NCBI GenBank assembly: GCA_031274925.1
Contig: JAISPL010000045.1
Location: forward strand, 1 to 63,096
Source: Syntrophobacterales bacterium
GTDB lineage: Bacteria; Desulfobacterota; Syntrophorhabdia; Syntrophorhabdales; Syntrophorhabdaceae
Direction: 5' to 3'
Length of the DNA: 63,096 nt
This document shows positions 8,494 to 18,009 of this stretch, piece by piece. The notes under the pieces are model-generated. The model did not search any database, was not told the origin of the DNA, and saw only the letters and a program-made list of their open reading frames with translations. Both the position numbers and the translations under genes were made by a program. Each line of letters begins with the position of its first letter. Position 1 is the first letter of the stretch.

Positions 8494-9174
8494 TTGGACG
8501 GACATATTTATAAGGCCTTTGACTTGGAATTGAAGGAACTCAAGGAAAAACTGCTCTACGAGGGCGGCTTGGTGGAACAGGCAATCAGAGACGCCACCAC
8601 GGCGCTTCTTGAGCGGGACCCAAAGTTAGCCGAGAAGGTCATTGACGACGACCATCTCGTTAACGCCAAGGAGGTGGAGATTGATGAATTCTGTCTCAAG
8701 CTCCTTGCCCTTCGCCAGCCGGCAGCACGGGACCTGAGGTTCATCACCACGGCCATCAAGATTAATTACGACCTTGAACGGATCGGTGACATGGCGGTGA
8801 ATATTTCCGAACGGGTGTTGGAACTCAACCAGGAACCGCAACTAAAGCCCTACATAGACCTCCCCACAATGGCGGAATCCGTCCAGCTCATGGTAAAGAA
8901 AAGCCTCGACGCTTTCGTGAAGGAAGACGTCAATCTGGCCAGACAAGTAACAAAAGAAGACGAAAAGGTGGATCAGCTTCTCGAACAGGTATTCCGTGAA
9001 CTGCTCACCTATATGATGCAGGATTTGAAGACCATATCCAGGGCCACAAGACTTCTTTTCATTTCCAAATACCTTGAAAGAATGGCGGATCACGCGGTAA
9101 ATATCGCCGAGCTTGTAATATTCATGGTTGAAGGAAAAATTATAAGGCATCTGAAGGATAACGCCGGAGAATAA
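8494..9174 (+). CDS. phoU: Phosphate signalling protein PhoU
   Basis: 226 aa, the normal PhoU length. Two symmetric three-helix bundles each carry the metal-binding signature: INYDLERIGDMAVNISE in the first and SKYLERMADHAVNIAE in the second. PhoU links Pst transporter activity to the PhoR/PhoB phosphate response and restrains uptake when phosphate is plentiful. The TTG start is chosen because AGGAGG lies 7 nt upstream and the first residues match the family. It is placed first in the pst block, whereas in Escherichia coli it is last. Confidence 0.95.
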   Translation: MDGHIYKAFDLELKELKEKLLYEGGLVEQAIRDATTALLERDPKLAEKVIDDDHLVNAKEVEIDEFCLKLLALRQPAARDLRFITTAIKINYDLERIGDMAVNISERVLELNQEPQLKPYIDLPTMAESVQLMVKKSLDAFVKEDVNLARQVTKEDEKVDQLLEQVFRELLTYMMQDLKTISRATRLLFISKYLERMADHAVNIAELVIFMVEGKIIRHLKDNAGE

Positions 9175-9178
9175 CATA

Positions 9179-9994
9179 GTGACGCGAGCCTTTGGTATTT
9201 TCTCCCTTGCCGTGATTTTGTTTCTGTCTGGTTGTTACGGGTCGTTCATGGACGGGCAGAGGGAGAAGAAACAGACCATTACCGTCGCAGGCTCCACATC
9301 CGTAATGCCATTTACTGAAAAACTGGCCGAGCATTTCATGGTCGACCATCCCCAGTTCGTGATAGATGTGCAGGGCGGTGGTTCTACCGCCGGCATCCAG
9401 GCATGCATGAACCGGACCGTCAATATAGGCATGTCTTCGAGACAACTAAAAGAAGACGAAATGGTCCTGAAGGAAACTGTCATCTGCTTCGACGGGATAT
9501 CAATTGTAGTGCACCCCAAAAACCCCGTTGGCCAACTTACGCTCACGCAGGTGGCCGATATTTATGCGGGCCGGATAACCAGATGGAGCGAACTCGGCTG
9601 GGTGGACAGGAAAATTGACATTATCACGAGGGAGGAAGGTTCTGGGACCCGCGGGTCCTTTGAAGATCTGGTGATGAAAAAATTGGACATCGACGACAGC
9701 ATAATGGTTCAGGATTCGAATGGCTCCGTCAGGGAGATCGTGGCCACAGACCCATATGCCCTAGGATACATATCCATGGGACTCGTAGATAAGCGGGTTA
9801 AGGTTCTGGCCGTTGACGGAATCCTGCCCACAGTCGATAACATCAAAGCAAAGAGGTACCGGATCGTACGCCCCTTTCTCTACCTTACAAACGAGGATTC
9901 AACGGCAAATGTAAAAACGTTTATAGATTACGTGCTTAATAAAGATGGACAGCGCATTCTGAGGAAAGAGGGGCTCATTTCAGTCAATGACTAA
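9179..9994 (+). CDS. pstS: Phosphate-binding lipoprotein PstS
   Basis: 271 aa starting at GTG, 4 nt after phoU. A lipoprotein signal (hydrophobic residues 5-17, lipobox LSGC) anchors it to a membrane. Phosphate-binding segments are visible: AGSTSVMPF, GGGSTAGI, NIGMSSR and the anion-binding REEGSGTRGSF. It captures inorganic phosphate for PstCA. The strong PstS motifs and the phoU neighbour favour phosphate over the molybdate or tungstate that the downstream moe genes might suggest. Its end overlaps pstC by 8 nt. Confidence 0.93.
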   Translation: MTRAFGIFSLAVILFLSGCYGSFMDGQREKKQTITVAGSTSVMPFTEKLAEHFMVDHPQFVIDVQGGGSTAGIQACMNRTVNIGMSSRQLKEDEMVLKETVICFDGISIVVHPKNPVGQLTLTQVADIYAGRITRWSELGWVDRKIDIITREEGSGTRGSFEDLVMKKLDIDDSIMVQDSNGSVREIVATDPYALGYISMGLVDKRVKVLAVDGILPTVDNIKAKRYRIVRPFLYLTNEDSTANVKTFIDYVLNKDGQRILRKEGLISVND

Positions 9995-10850
9995 GAAACT
10001 TTTTGCGAAAGAGCGTTTTGTCAGTTGGGTGCTAACGGCCTTTGCCTTTTCATCCCTCCTCTTTCTTTTTCTTATCTTCGCTTTCATTTTGGTCGAAGGC
10101 CTGCCGCTATTCCTGAAGGTGGGTCTGAATAAGATTATCCTAGGATTCAAATGGGCTCCCACAAAGGGTCATTTCGGCATATTCCCCATGATCATATCCT
10201 CTTTTTTAGTCACCTTCGGCGCCTTGGTGATCGGCGCGCCCATGGGACTCTCGTGCGCCATTTACCTCTCGGAATATTCGGGGAAGAAAATGAAGATGTT
10301 CCTCAAGCCAGCCTTGGAGCTCCTTGCTGGAATTCCTTCGGTGGTTTACGGTTTTTTAGGCGTGATCTACATTGTCCCTATGGTTAGAAATTACCTCGGC
10401 AGCTCCGGTTTTTCACTTCTCGCCACATCAATTATCCTCGGGATAATGATCCTCCCCACTGTGATCAGTATCTCCTTTGACGCCCTGGTGAGCGTTCCCC
10501 GGACATACAGGGAGGGTTCTTTCGCCATGGGGGCCACAAAGTGGCAGACGATCTACAAAGTCGTCATCCCTTCCGCCAAGTCCGGTATCCTCGCAAGCTT
10601 TATTCTGGGTATGGGCCGAGCCATAGGCGAGACAATGGCGGTGATCATGGTTGCCGGGAACGCCCTTAAAATCCCGGTAAGCATATTGGACCCCCTGAGG
10701 ACGCTTACGGGTAACATTGCCCTGGAGCTTGCATACGCTACCGGGGACCACCGTCAAAGCCTCTTTTCCACCGGGGTCGTGCTCCTTGTTATTATCATGA
10801 TTCTTAATTATATCGCTAATTTCGGGATTAAGCGGAAGGTTCTTAAATGA
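9987..10850 (+). CDS. pstC: Phosphate ABC transporter permease PstC
   Basis: 287 aa with six predicted membrane segments. The PstC/PstA permease loop is clear: VPRTYREGSFAMGATKWQTI followed by GMGRAIGETMAV, the EAA-type coupling region that docks on the ATPase. It forms half of the phosphate channel with PstA. Overlaps of 8 nt with pstS and 4 nt with pstA indicate translational coupling. Confidence 0.95.
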   Translation: MTKKLFAKERFVSWVLTAFAFSSLLFLFLIFAFILVEGLPLFLKVGLNKIILGFKWAPTKGHFGIFPMIISSFLVTFGALVIGAPMGLSCAIYLSEYSGKKMKMFLKPALELLAGIPSVVYGFLGVIYIVPMVRNYLGSSGFSLLATSIILGIMILPTVISISFDALVSVPRTYREGSFAMGATKWQTIYKVVIPSAKSGILASFILGMGRAIGETMAVIMVAGNALKIPVSILDPLRTLTGNIALELAYATGDHRQSLFSTGVVLLVIIMILNYIANFGIKRKVLK

Positions 10851-11683
10851 GGATTAAGCCGCGCATAACCGATACTATTATGAAAATAGGTCTAAACGTC
10901 CAGACCTATTTCACCGTAAGTATCCTGGTGGTCATCGTCGCCGTGATTTTCGTGAAAGGCGCCCCCTATGTGAATCTCGAATTCATCCTTTCTTCCCCGG
11001 AAGACATGGGAAGACACGGCGGGATATTTTCTACCATCATCGGAACCGTCCTTCTTGCCCTTATCTCCATAGTCTTCGCCACTCCGCTCGGAGTCGGCAC
11101 AGCGATATTTCTGACGGAATATACCAAGGAGTCGGTACTCACGAAGATGATCCGGTTCGGCGTTGAGTCATTAGCCGGCATCCCTTCCATTCTTTACGGT
11201 CTCTTCGGCTTTATCTTCTTCGTCATCAAGCTCAAGATGGGATGGTCGGTCCTCGCGGGAGTTCTGACCATGACCATAATGATTCTTCCCACCATCATAA
11301 GAACAAGCGAAGAGGCAATAAAAGCCGTGCCAAGGAACCTCCGAATCGTAAGCTACTCTCTGTCCGCCACCCGGTGGGAGACGGTGACAAAGGTTGTGAT
11401 ACCTTCGGCCACTCCGGGTATATTGACCGGTATAATGCTGAGCGTAGGAAGGGCCGTGGGCGAGACGGCAGCCGTCATCTTCACCATGGGCAGTTCGCTC
11501 CGGGTCCCCACGTCACTCATGGATTCAGGGAGGACAATGGCCGTCCACTTCTATATTTTGGCCAGGGAAGGTATCTCCATGGAGAAGGCCTATGCTACCG
11601 CGCTGATCCTTATCCTCAGCATATTGTGCATTAATATCGTTGCGTATTACATCATGAACAGGGTGATATCGAAGTATTCGTGA
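10847..11683 (+). CDS. pstA: Phosphate ABC transporter permease PstA
   Basis: 278 aa, six predicted membrane segments, paralogous to PstC. The coupling loop reads VPRNLRIVSYSLSATRWETV, then SVGRAVGETAAVIFTMG. It pairs with PstC as the channel. The two permeases being distinct fits a heterodimeric transporter whose two ATPases are also distinct in this operon. Confidence 0.95.
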   Translation: MRIKPRITDTIMKIGLNVQTYFTVSILVVIVAVIFVKGAPYVNLEFILSSPEDMGRHGGIFSTIIGTVLLALISIVFATPLGVGTAIFLTEYTKESVLTKMIRFGVESLAGIPSILYGLFGFIFFVIKLKMGWSVLAGVLTMTIMILPTIIRTSEEAIKAVPRNLRIVSYSLSATRWETVTKVVIPSATPGILTGIMLSVGRAVGETAAVIFTMGSSLRVPTSLMDSGRTMAVHFYILAREGISMEKAYATALILILSILCINIVAYYIMNRVISKYS

Positions 11684-11689
11684 GCGGCC

Positions 11690-12445
11690 ATGGAGATTAA
11701 GATACGGATAGAAAAACTAAAGGTGTCCTTCGGGCAGAACGAAGTTCTAAAAGGAATAAGCGCCGACGTATTCAAGAACAGAATAACCGGGTTCATGGGG
11801 CCTGCGGGAAGCGGCAAATCAACACTCATATCAATCATCAACAAGATGATCGGGTTTGAAGACGGGGTCAAAATAGAAGGTAACGTATGCATTGACAATA
11901 CGGACATCCTGGGCCAGGAGATTGATGACGTCCAATTAAGGCGAAGGGTGGGTACTGTATTTGCGGTTCCCATACCGCTTCCACGCTCAATATTTGAGAA
12001 TATCGCCTATGGCCCGAGACTTCAGGGCATAGGCGATAAGGCGAAACTAAAACGAATCGTGGAGGAGAGTCTTAGGCAGGCGGTACTCTGGGACGAAGTG
12101 AAGGACAGGCTTGGCTCCTCCGCTCTGAAACTCTCCGGCGGCCAGCAGCAGCGGCTCTGCCTCGCGAGGACGCTGGCGCTAAAACCCGAGATAATCCTCC
12201 TTGACGAGCCATGTTCCGGCCTTGACCCCATTTCGACGGCAAAAATTGAAGAAGCCTTAGACGAGCTGAAGAAGGATTACACCATCATCCTTGTCTCAAA
12301 CAACACGAAGCAGATCGCCCGCATCACGGATTACGCCTCCTTCTTTTACATGGGCGACCTGGTGGAATACGGCCCTACCGAAAAGGTATTCACGAATCCA
12401 TCCGTGCAGCAGACCGAAGACTATATCCAGGGGAAATTCGGATAA
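11690..12445 (+). CDS. pstB: PstB-type ATPase 1, intact signature but lacking Q-loop Gln and H-loop His
   Basis: 251-aa PstB homologue. Walker [10 protein letters not shown] (37-45), signature LSGGQ (148-152) and Walker B IILLDEP (168-174) are intact. Two catalytic switch residues are not: the Q-loop, normally VFQ.PNPFP in PstB, reads VFAVPIPLP (Gln replaced by Ala92), and the H-loop, normally VTHNM, reads VSNNT (His replaced by Asn204). The next gene has the reverse pattern. By analogy with asymmetric ABC transporters, this subunit probably supplies the signature motif to the one active ATP site and binds ATP in a degenerate site. The 1-nt overlap with the next gene supports equal synthesis. 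Confidence 0.93.
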   Translation: MEIKIRIEKLKVSFGQNEVLKGISADVFKNRITGFMGPAGSGKSTLISIINKMIGFEDGVKIEGNVCIDNTDILGQEIDDVQLRRRVGTVFAVPIPLPRSIFENIAYGPRLQGIGDKAKLKRIVEESLRQAVLWDEVKDRLGSSALKLSGGQQQRLCLARTLALKPEIILLDEPCSGLDPISTAKIEEALDELKKDYTIILVSNNTKQIARITDYASFFYMGDLVEYGPTEKVFTNPSVQQTEDYIQGKFG

Positions 12446-13197
12446 TGGACGTATACGCACTCAATACAGAGAAACTTAATCTCTATTATGGAAGCTTTCA
12501 TGGTCTCATTGATGTGGACTTTCATGCGTACCCCCGATCAATCACCTCCCTTATCGGGCCGTCCGGGTGCGGCAAATCGACGCTCTTAAGATGCTTTAAC
12601 CGCATGAACGACCTCATTGATGATGTAAGGATCGACGGGACCATACGGGTGGAAGGGCAGGACATCCGGGAGGTGGACATTATTGATCTCCGCAAGAGAG
12701 TGGGTATGGTCTTTCAAAGGCCCAACCCGTTTCCTTTTTCCGTCTATGAAAATCTGATTTACGGCCTTAAGATTCACGGTATTGGAAACAGGAGACAGAA
12801 ACAGGAAGTCGTTGAGCGGTGCCTGCGGGCAGTGGGTTTGTGGGACGATTTGAAAGACAAATTGACAGCCGCCGCCCTCGGCCTGTCCGAAGAGATCAAA
12901 CAGCGGCTCTGCATTGCAAGGCTCCTCACAGTGGAGCCTGAGATCATCCTTCTTGATGAACCATGTTCTGCCCTTGACCCTATAGCGACGCTCAGGATTG
13001 AAGAGCTTATGCTGGAGCTGAAGAAGGATTACACGATCCTCATTGTGACCCACAACATGCAGCAGGCAGCGCGTGTCTCCGACTACACGGGGTTCATGCT
13101 CCTGGGTGAGCTTGTGGAGTTCGGCAATACATCGCATATTTTCACGTCTCCCGAGGATAATAGGACTGAAGATTATATCACTGGCCGTTTCGGATAG
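12445..13197 (+). CDS. pstB: PstB-type ATPase 2, intact Q-loop and H-loop but degenerate signature
   Basis: 250-aa PstB homologue, partner of the preceding ATPase. Walker [10 protein letters not shown] (38-46), Q-loop VFQRPNPFP (Gln91), Walker B IILLDEP (167-173) and H-loop VTHNM (His203) are all canonical. The ABC signature LSGGQ is replaced by LSEEI (147-151). Paired with ATPase 1, its Walker and switch residues would face the intact LSGGQ of ATPase 1, giving one complete and one degenerate ATP site. It probably powers phosphate import with PstSCA. Tandem pstB genes are known, for example in Bacillus subtilis, but I do not recall this complementary decay there. Confidence 0.93.
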   Translation: MDVYALNTEKLNLYYGSFHGLIDVDFHAYPRSITSLIGPSGCGKSTLLRCFNRMNDLIDDVRIDGTIRVEGQDIREVDIIDLRKRVGMVFQRPNPFPFSVYENLIYGLKIHGIGNRRQKQEVVERCLRAVGLWDDLKDKLTAAALGLSEEIKQRLCIARLLTVEPEIILLDEPCSALDPIATLRIEELMLELKKDYTILIVTHNMQQAARVSDYTGFMLLGELVEFGNTSHIFTSPEDNRTEDYITGRFG

Positions 13198-13212
13198 GAG
13201 TCGTTTTATCTC

Positions 13213-14430
13213 ATGGAATTCCTGAAATCCATCAATTCGACGGAAGCGCTCGGTATGATCGGATCGTTTGCCGTCTCTCCCAAGACCGAGGCCGTCCTTA
13301 TTGAGGAGGCCTGCGGAAGGGTACTCGCCGAGGACATTGTATCTAGAGAGGATATCCCGCAATTTCCACGGTCTCTTGTGGATGGATATGCGGTGATGGC
13401 CAAAGAGACATACGGCGCCAAAGAGACAAGCCCCGCGCTTCTCGCCGTAACCGGCGAGATAAAGATCGGAGAGGAAACAGACCTGAGTCTTGCCGAAGGG
13501 TCCTCCATATACGTCAGCACCGGGTCCATGGTGCCGGGGGGAGCAGACGGCGTGGTCATGCAGGAGTTCGTCCGCAAGATGGACGATGCGGTGGAAGTCA
13601 CAAAGGGTGTGTTTAGAGGTGAAAACATCTGCTTTAAGGGTGAGGATATACATAATGGAGCCGTGGTACTCACCTCAGGCACCCGCCTCGGGCCTTTTCA
13701 CACAGGGATACTTGCCGCCCTCGGCATATCCCGTGTACCCGTCTTTGTGAAGCCGTCGGTGAGCATCATATCTTCAGGCGACGAGATAGTCGATATCAAC
13801 GTTATGCCCCCTCCGGGAAAAATCAGGGATATCAACCGTTATACTCTTACCGGACTTCTCGGAAGAAGGGGGGCCGCCGTCACGTTCCAAGGCATCGCCG
13901 CCGACAACATGAAAGATATCGCCTCGATGCTTCGCTTATCAAAGGATTCCGACCTAATCCTCGTCTCCGCGGGCAGCTCCAAGGGGGCGAGAGACTTTGT
14001 CGTTGCCGCCGTCGAAGCGATAGGAGGGAGTATCCTGTTCCACGGGGTCAACATTAAACCAGGAAAACCCACCATATTCGGAGAATTCGAGGGGAAATCC
14101 CTTTTCGGTCTGCCGGGGCATCCGGCCTCATGTGTTTTGGCCACGGTCAGGTTTGTCCTCCCCCTGCTTGCAAGGCTTGCAGGCGAGAGAGACTACCGGC
14201 CACTCACGGCCAACGCCCGTTTATCCACCAATATCCCGTCTTCCTATGGAATTGAGGAGTTCGTGAGGGTGAGACTCGAAAATACGGAAGGGCGTCTCGA
14301 AGCAGCGCCGGTCTTTTCCAAATCAGCAGTCATCTCCTCTCTCGCCATGGCGTCAGGATATGTGATAGTTCCAGACGGCAGGGAGGGTCTTGAGACCGGC
14401 GAAGAAGTGAAGGTGTATCTCTTTGACTAA
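13213..14430 (+). CDS. moeA: Molybdopterin molybdenumtransferase MoeA
   Basis: 405 aa, standard MoeA length. Family segments are in order: RVLAEDIVSREDIPQFPRSLVDGYAV near the start, STGSMVPGGADGVVMQE, SGDEIVD, and the metal-transfer region LVSAGSSKGARDFV ... VNIKPGKPTIFG ... LFGLPGHPAS. MoeA inserts molybdate (or tungstate) into adenylylated molybdopterin made by MogA. It follows the second pstB by 15 nt, in the same direction, so phosphate uptake and cofactor synthesis may share a transcript. A second MoeA-like gene follows immediately. Confidence 0.93.
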   Translation: MEFLKSINSTEALGMIGSFAVSPKTEAVLIEEACGRVLAEDIVSREDIPQFPRSLVDGYAVMAKETYGAKETSPALLAVTGEIKIGEETDLSLAEGSSIYVSTGSMVPGGADGVVMQEFVRKMDDAVEVTKGVFRGENICFKGEDIHNGAVVLTSGTRLGPFHTGILAALGISRVPVFVKPSVSIISSGDEIVDINVMPPPGKIRDINRYTLTGLLGRRGAAVTFQGIAADNMKDIASMLRLSKDSDLILVSAGSSKGARDFVVAAVEAIGGSILFHGVNIKPGKPTIFGEFEGKSLFGLPGHPASCVLATVRFVLPLLARLAGERDYRPLTANARLSTNIPSSYGIEEFVRVRLENTEGRLEAAPVFSKSAVISSLAMASGYVIVPDGREGLETGEEVKVYLFD

Positions 14431-16330
14431 AAGATACCTGCATACGATAAAGAGAGAAGAGGCGGTAAAGATGGTCCTTGAGCGCCTCTTCCCCATTGAA
14501 GAAGAGGAGTATCTGCCGGCCCATCAGTGCAGGGACAGGGTCACCGCCCAGCCTGTCTATGCCGCGTCGTCGAACCCGCCCTTCATATGCTCCGCCATGG
14601 ACGGGTATGCCGCGCCATTTGAGGAGACAGTGGAGGCTGACGTGACAAGGCCCGTGGTTCTTGCCAAAGAGATCAAGGCCTTTCGGGTTAATACTGGCGA
14701 TCCCATGCCTTTCGGGACCGATGCTGTTATCATGAGGGAGGATATTGAGGAATCTGATACCCATATCACCATCAGAAGGCCTGTCTACCTGTGGCAGAAT
14801 GTGAGAATGACAGGAGAAGACATCATTGAAGGTGATATGCTGGCGCCCGCCAATCACCGTATCAGAGCCTTTGATGTGGGCATGTTTCTGTCCGGAGGGG
14901 TAAATACCGTCTCCGTAAAGAGAAAGCCGACCTGCCTTATTATCCCCACAGGCAGGGAACTGGTGGACCCTTACGATAAGACGGCTAAGGAACTCCCTCA
15001 TCGGCTTATTGATTTCAATTCTTATACCCTGCTCGTCCTTGCCGAAGAGTTGGGATTTAAAGCAACCCAGTCCGGCATCATTTTGAGCAGAGAAGATCTC
15101 GCTAATCTCCTGTCGAACGCTGCCGAAAATTATGACGTGATCCTCGTTAATGCCGGATCAAGCGCGGGAAGCGAGGACTTCACGGAAGACGTGATCAGCA
15201 GGCTCGGGGAGATCGTGTTTCACGGGGTCTCCATGATGCCCGGCAAACCCGTCATGTTCGGCATGGTGAAGGGCGCCCCCGTGTTCGGCATCCCAGGTTA
15301 TCCCGTCTCCGCTGTCGTAAGTTTCAAGGCCTTCCTCGAACCGCTCTACGAAAAGATTTCAAACACCAGGCTCTCAAGAAGGCTGATCAAATGCGTAACC
15401 CCTTACAAAATCCCGTCAAGGATCGGGGTTGAAGAGATTTTGAGGGTTAGCCTCGTGAAAGAAAAAGAAGTATACCACGCGTTTCCCCTTCCGAGAGGAG
15501 CGTCCATATTTTCTTCTATGGCAAGGGCCGACGGCCTCATCACCATCCCTGGGCACGTGGAAGGCTATGATGAAGGCGAGGAGCTAAACTGCGAACTCAT
15601 GGTTCAGAAAGATACGCTTTCGAAGCGGATCCATGTGGTGGGCAGTCACGATCTGTCGCTTGACGCCATTCGGGACATGGGGAAGAAACGATATCCCGAC
15701 AGCGACCTCATTTCGACTCATGTTGGAAGTATGAGCGGCATCATGGCGTTTGGGAAAGGCATTACCTCGCTTTGCACCACGCACATCCTGGACGAAGAAG
15801 AGAGGATCTATAACATTCCGGCATTACTTAAGTACATTCCAGAAAAAAAATGGACCCTCGTACACATCGCCAAACGGATGCAAGGGCTCCTCGTAAAGCA
15901 GGGAAACCCCGCGAAAATCAATGATGTGACAGACCTCGCAAGAAATGATATACTATTTGTCAATAGGCAGTCCGGCTCGGGCACCAGGATTCTTTTCGAT
16001 ACACTCTTAAAGGATAAGGGCATAAAGAAAGGATCTATCCGCGGGTATGACAGAGAAGAGTCGTCCCACACTGCGGTAGGCATACTGGTCAAGGAAGGCA
16101 TAGCTGACGCAGGTATCGGCATCTACGGGGTATCGAAGCTTTTTTCCCTTGATTGTATCCCCCTGATGGAAGAGGATTACGATCTTCTCGTCTCAGAAGA
16201 ATTTATGAAGGACGAAAGATTCGCATACCTCATGGACCTGATCCGGTCCCCGGAATTCAGGGCGAGGCTTGAAGAGATGGGCGGCTACAACACAAAGGAG
16301 ACTGGCACAATAAAGTATGTCAATAAGTAA
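14423..16330 (+). CDS. moeA: MoeA fused to a periplasmic-binding-protein-like (COG1910-type) domain
   Basis: 635 aa. Residues ~1-400 are a full MoeA: PPFICSAMDGYAAPF, NTGDPMPFGTDAVIM, VNAGSSAGSEDF, MMPGKPVMFG and GIPGYPVSAV. Residues ~405-635 form a PBP-like domain (RIHVVGSHDLSLDAI, then NRQSGSGTRILFD and YDREESSHTAVG), as seen in archaeal and anaerobe MoeA fusions; it may sense or bind an oxyanion or cofactor intermediate. It has a TTG start and overlaps the previous moeA by 8 nt. Two MoeA paralogues side by side are often read as one for Mo and one for W; that assignment is inference. Confidence 0.93.
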   Translation: MTKRYLHTIKREEAVKMVLERLFPIEEEEYLPAHQCRDRVTAQPVYAASSNPPFICSAMDGYAAPFEETVEADVTRPVVLAKEIKAFRVNTGDPMPFGTDAVIMREDIEESDTHITIRRPVYLWQNVRMTGEDIIEGDMLAPANHRIRAFDVGMFLSGGVNTVSVKRKPTCLIIPTGRELVDPYDKTAKELPHRLIDFNSYTLLVLAEELGFKATQSGIILSREDLANLLSNAAENYDVILVNAGSSAGSEDFTEDVISRLGEIVFHGVSMMPGKPVMFGMVKGAPVFGIPGYPVSAVVSFKAFLEPLYEKISNTRLSRRLIKCVTPYKIPSRIGVEEILRVSLVKEKEVYHAFPLPRGASIFSSMARADGLITIPGHVEGYDEGEELNCELMVQKDTLSKRIHVVGSHDLSLDAIRDMGKKRYPDSDLISTHVGSMSGIMAFGKGITSLCTTHILDEEERIYNIPALLKYIPEKKWTLVHIAKRMQGLLVKQGNPAKINDVTDLARNDILFVNRQSGSGTRILFDTLLKDKGIKKGSIRGYDREESSHTAVGILVKEGIADAGIGIYGVSKLFSLDCIPLMEEDYDLLVSEEFMKDERFAYLMDLIRSPEFRARLEEMGGYNTKETGTIKYVNK

Positions 16331-17330
16331 CCTGAAAGAAACCGGAACGTTGACGGACCGGTTCGACAGGGTGACCGATTATCTAAGGATTTCCGTTACT
16401 GACAGGTGCAATCTCAGATGCAAGTACTGCGTAGACGGTCAATTTCCCTTCATTCCTCATGAACAGATCCTGAGATACGAGGAGATTATACGTTTCGTCC
16501 GCATCGCGGCGGGGTTGGGGGTAAGGAAAATCCGCCTCACAGGGGGCGAACCCCTGGTGAAGAGGGGCATACCGTTTCTCATCAAGGAGATTGAGTCCAT
16601 TCCCGGCATAGAGGACGTTGCGATTACCACCAACGGCGTCTTACTCGGCAGGATGCTCCCCGAACTCCAGGAGGCAGGCCTGAGGCGGGTCAACATAAGC
16701 CTCGACACCATGAAGAGAGATAGATTCGCCTATATCACGGGGGTAGACGCCTTCGACGAGGTGTTAAAGAGCATCAGGGCGTCGGTAAAATCCGGCCTAA
16801 ACCCGGTGAAGATTAATACAGTAATCATCCAAGACTTCAACGATGACGAAATCCTCGATTTTGCGAAGCTGGCAAAGACCCGTAATGTTGAGGTCCGGTT
16901 CATAGAGTACATGCCTTTCGGCAATTCGGATCTCTGGCACAGCGCCCACATCATCACTTCCACCGAGATAGAAGAAATCATACGGACAAAGTACGTCATT
17001 ACACCCATTCCGAAGTCTCAAGCAGGGCCATCAGGGCCGGCGAGGGTCTTCCATATCAAGGGGGGCGTGGGGAGAGTGGGCTTCATAAGCCCAGTTTCCA
17101 CCCACATATGCCATCAGTGTAACAGGATCCGCCTCACTGCCAAGGGTACCATCAAACCGTGCCTATTTGCGGACGAAGAGTACGACGTGAAATCCATGCT
17201 CAGATCAGATACGCCGGACGACGAGATACGCGCCTTTATCAAAGAAGCTGTGAAAGCGAAGCCGGAGCGGAAAGAGGAGATAAACCAGATAAAAAAATGT
17301 CAGAGAAACTTGCGGCACATCGGAGGATGA
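16317..17330 (+). CDS. moaA: GTP 3',8-cyclase MoaA
   Basis: 337-aa radical SAM enzyme. The N-terminal cluster motif CNLRCKYC binds the SAM-cleaving [4Fe-4S] cluster, and CHQCNRIR plus CLF near residues 265-285 give the C-terminal cluster ligands that bind GTP. RLTGGEPLVKRG is the SAM-binding element, and the chain ends in the diglycine required in MoaA. It converts GTP to 3',8-cyclo-7,8-dihydro-GTP, the first molybdopterin step, together with MoaC. It overlaps the upstream gene by 14 nt. Confidence 0.96.
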   Translation: MSISNLKETGTLTDRFDRVTDYLRISVTDRCNLRCKYCVDGQFPFIPHEQILRYEEIIRFVRIAAGLGVRKIRLTGGEPLVKRGIPFLIKEIESIPGIEDVAITTNGVLLGRMLPELQEAGLRRVNISLDTMKRDRFAYITGVDAFDEVLKSIRASVKSGLNPVKINTVIIQDFNDDEILDFAKLAKTRNVEVRFIEYMPFGNSDLWHSAHIITSTEIEEIIRTKYVITPIPKSQAGPSGPARVFHIKGGVGRVGFISPVSTHICHQCNRIRLTAKGTIKPCLFADEEYDVKSMLRSDTPDDEIRAFIKEAVKAKPERKEEINQIKKCQRNLRHIGG

Positions 17331-17382
17331 TTGACGAACATGGAAGTCTCGTAAATAACCCCTGATTAAAATCGCAGACTTT

Positions 17383-17400
17383 CTCTGACTAAAGTCAGAG
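17383..17400 (+). other. Stem-loop between moaA and moaC
   Basis: CTCTGAC/GTCAGAG form a 7-bp stem with a TAAA loop, followed by GTTTCC and then the moaC ribosome site GGAGG. There is no proper T tract, so it may protect or attenuate the mRNA rather than terminate it. Confidence 0.4.
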
Positions 17401-17419
17401 GTTTCCTTACGGAGGATTT

Positions 17420-17890
17420 ATGAAGCTGACCCACGTTGACGAAGACGGCAAGGCCCGCATGGTAGATGTATCCGGGAAGCAGGAGACGGAGCGGGAAGCT
17501 CGAGCTACAGGAAAGGTGAAGATGGCGAGGGCGACCTACGATCTGGTAAGAACGGGCCAGGGTCCCAAGGGCGACATCTTTACTGTGGCTAAAATAGCGG
17601 GCATTACTGGGGCAAAGAAGACCCACGACCTTATCCCGCTTTGCCATCCGCTACCCATCACCTACATAGACGTGGGTTTTACCTTTGATGATAACGAAGG
17701 AAGTGTGACAATCACCTCTTTCGTCAAGACGAGAGGGCAGACAGGCGTTGAAATGGAGGCCATTACCTGCGCAATGATCACAGCCCTTACCATATACGAC
17801 ATGTGCAAGGCCGTGGACAAAAGCATAGAATTGGGTCCGTTTTTTCTCCTTGAGAAAAGCGGGGGGAAAAGCGGAAACTATAAACGATAG
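17420..17890 (+). CDS. moaC: Cyclic pyranopterin monophosphate synthase MoaC
   Basis: 156 aa, the expected length. Signature segments are LTHVDEDGKARMVDVSGK at the start, LIPLCHPLPITY (active-site region), VEMEAITC, and YDMCKAVDKSIEL near the C-terminus, followed by KSGNYKR. It converts the MoaA product to cPMP. The start is supported by ACGGAGG 7-10 nt upstream. It is co-directional with moaA after an 89-nt gap containing a small hairpin. Confidence 0.96.
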   Translation: MKLTHVDEDGKARMVDVSGKQETEREARATGKVKMARATYDLVRTGQGPKGDIFTVAKIAGITGAKKTHDLIPLCHPLPITYIDVGFTFDDNEGSVTITSFVKTRGQTGVEMEAITCAMITALTIYDMCKAVDKSIELGPFFLLEKSGGKSGNYKR

Positions 17891-17902
17891 CCACCGGTTA
17901 AT

Positions 17903-18009
17903 GGCCATCAGCAGCAGACGCTTGATGTGCGTGCAAGGAAAAGTCTGATGCTGCCGAGGGTTGATATCATAGCCGTCAACAGCAGGCGCTTGAAGGGATA
18001 AGGAAAGTT
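17903..18009 (+). repeat. Degenerate tandem repeat in the moaC-MOSC/mogA spacer
   Basis: Two related segments, beginning GCCATCAGCAGCAGACGCTTG (trimmed: GCCATCAGCAGCAGACGC) at 17903 and GCCGTCAACAGCAGGCGC at 17972, each end in AAGGAAAAGT or AAGGAAAGT. The spacer is 225 nt, long for this operon. Function unknown; it does not match any riboswitch I know. Confidence 0.3.

Noticed and set aside
9179-13197. Tungstate or molybdate transporter instead of phosphate
   Set aside because: PstS, PstC, PstA and PhoU signatures are all clearly phosphate-type; only the downstream moe genes suggest otherwise.
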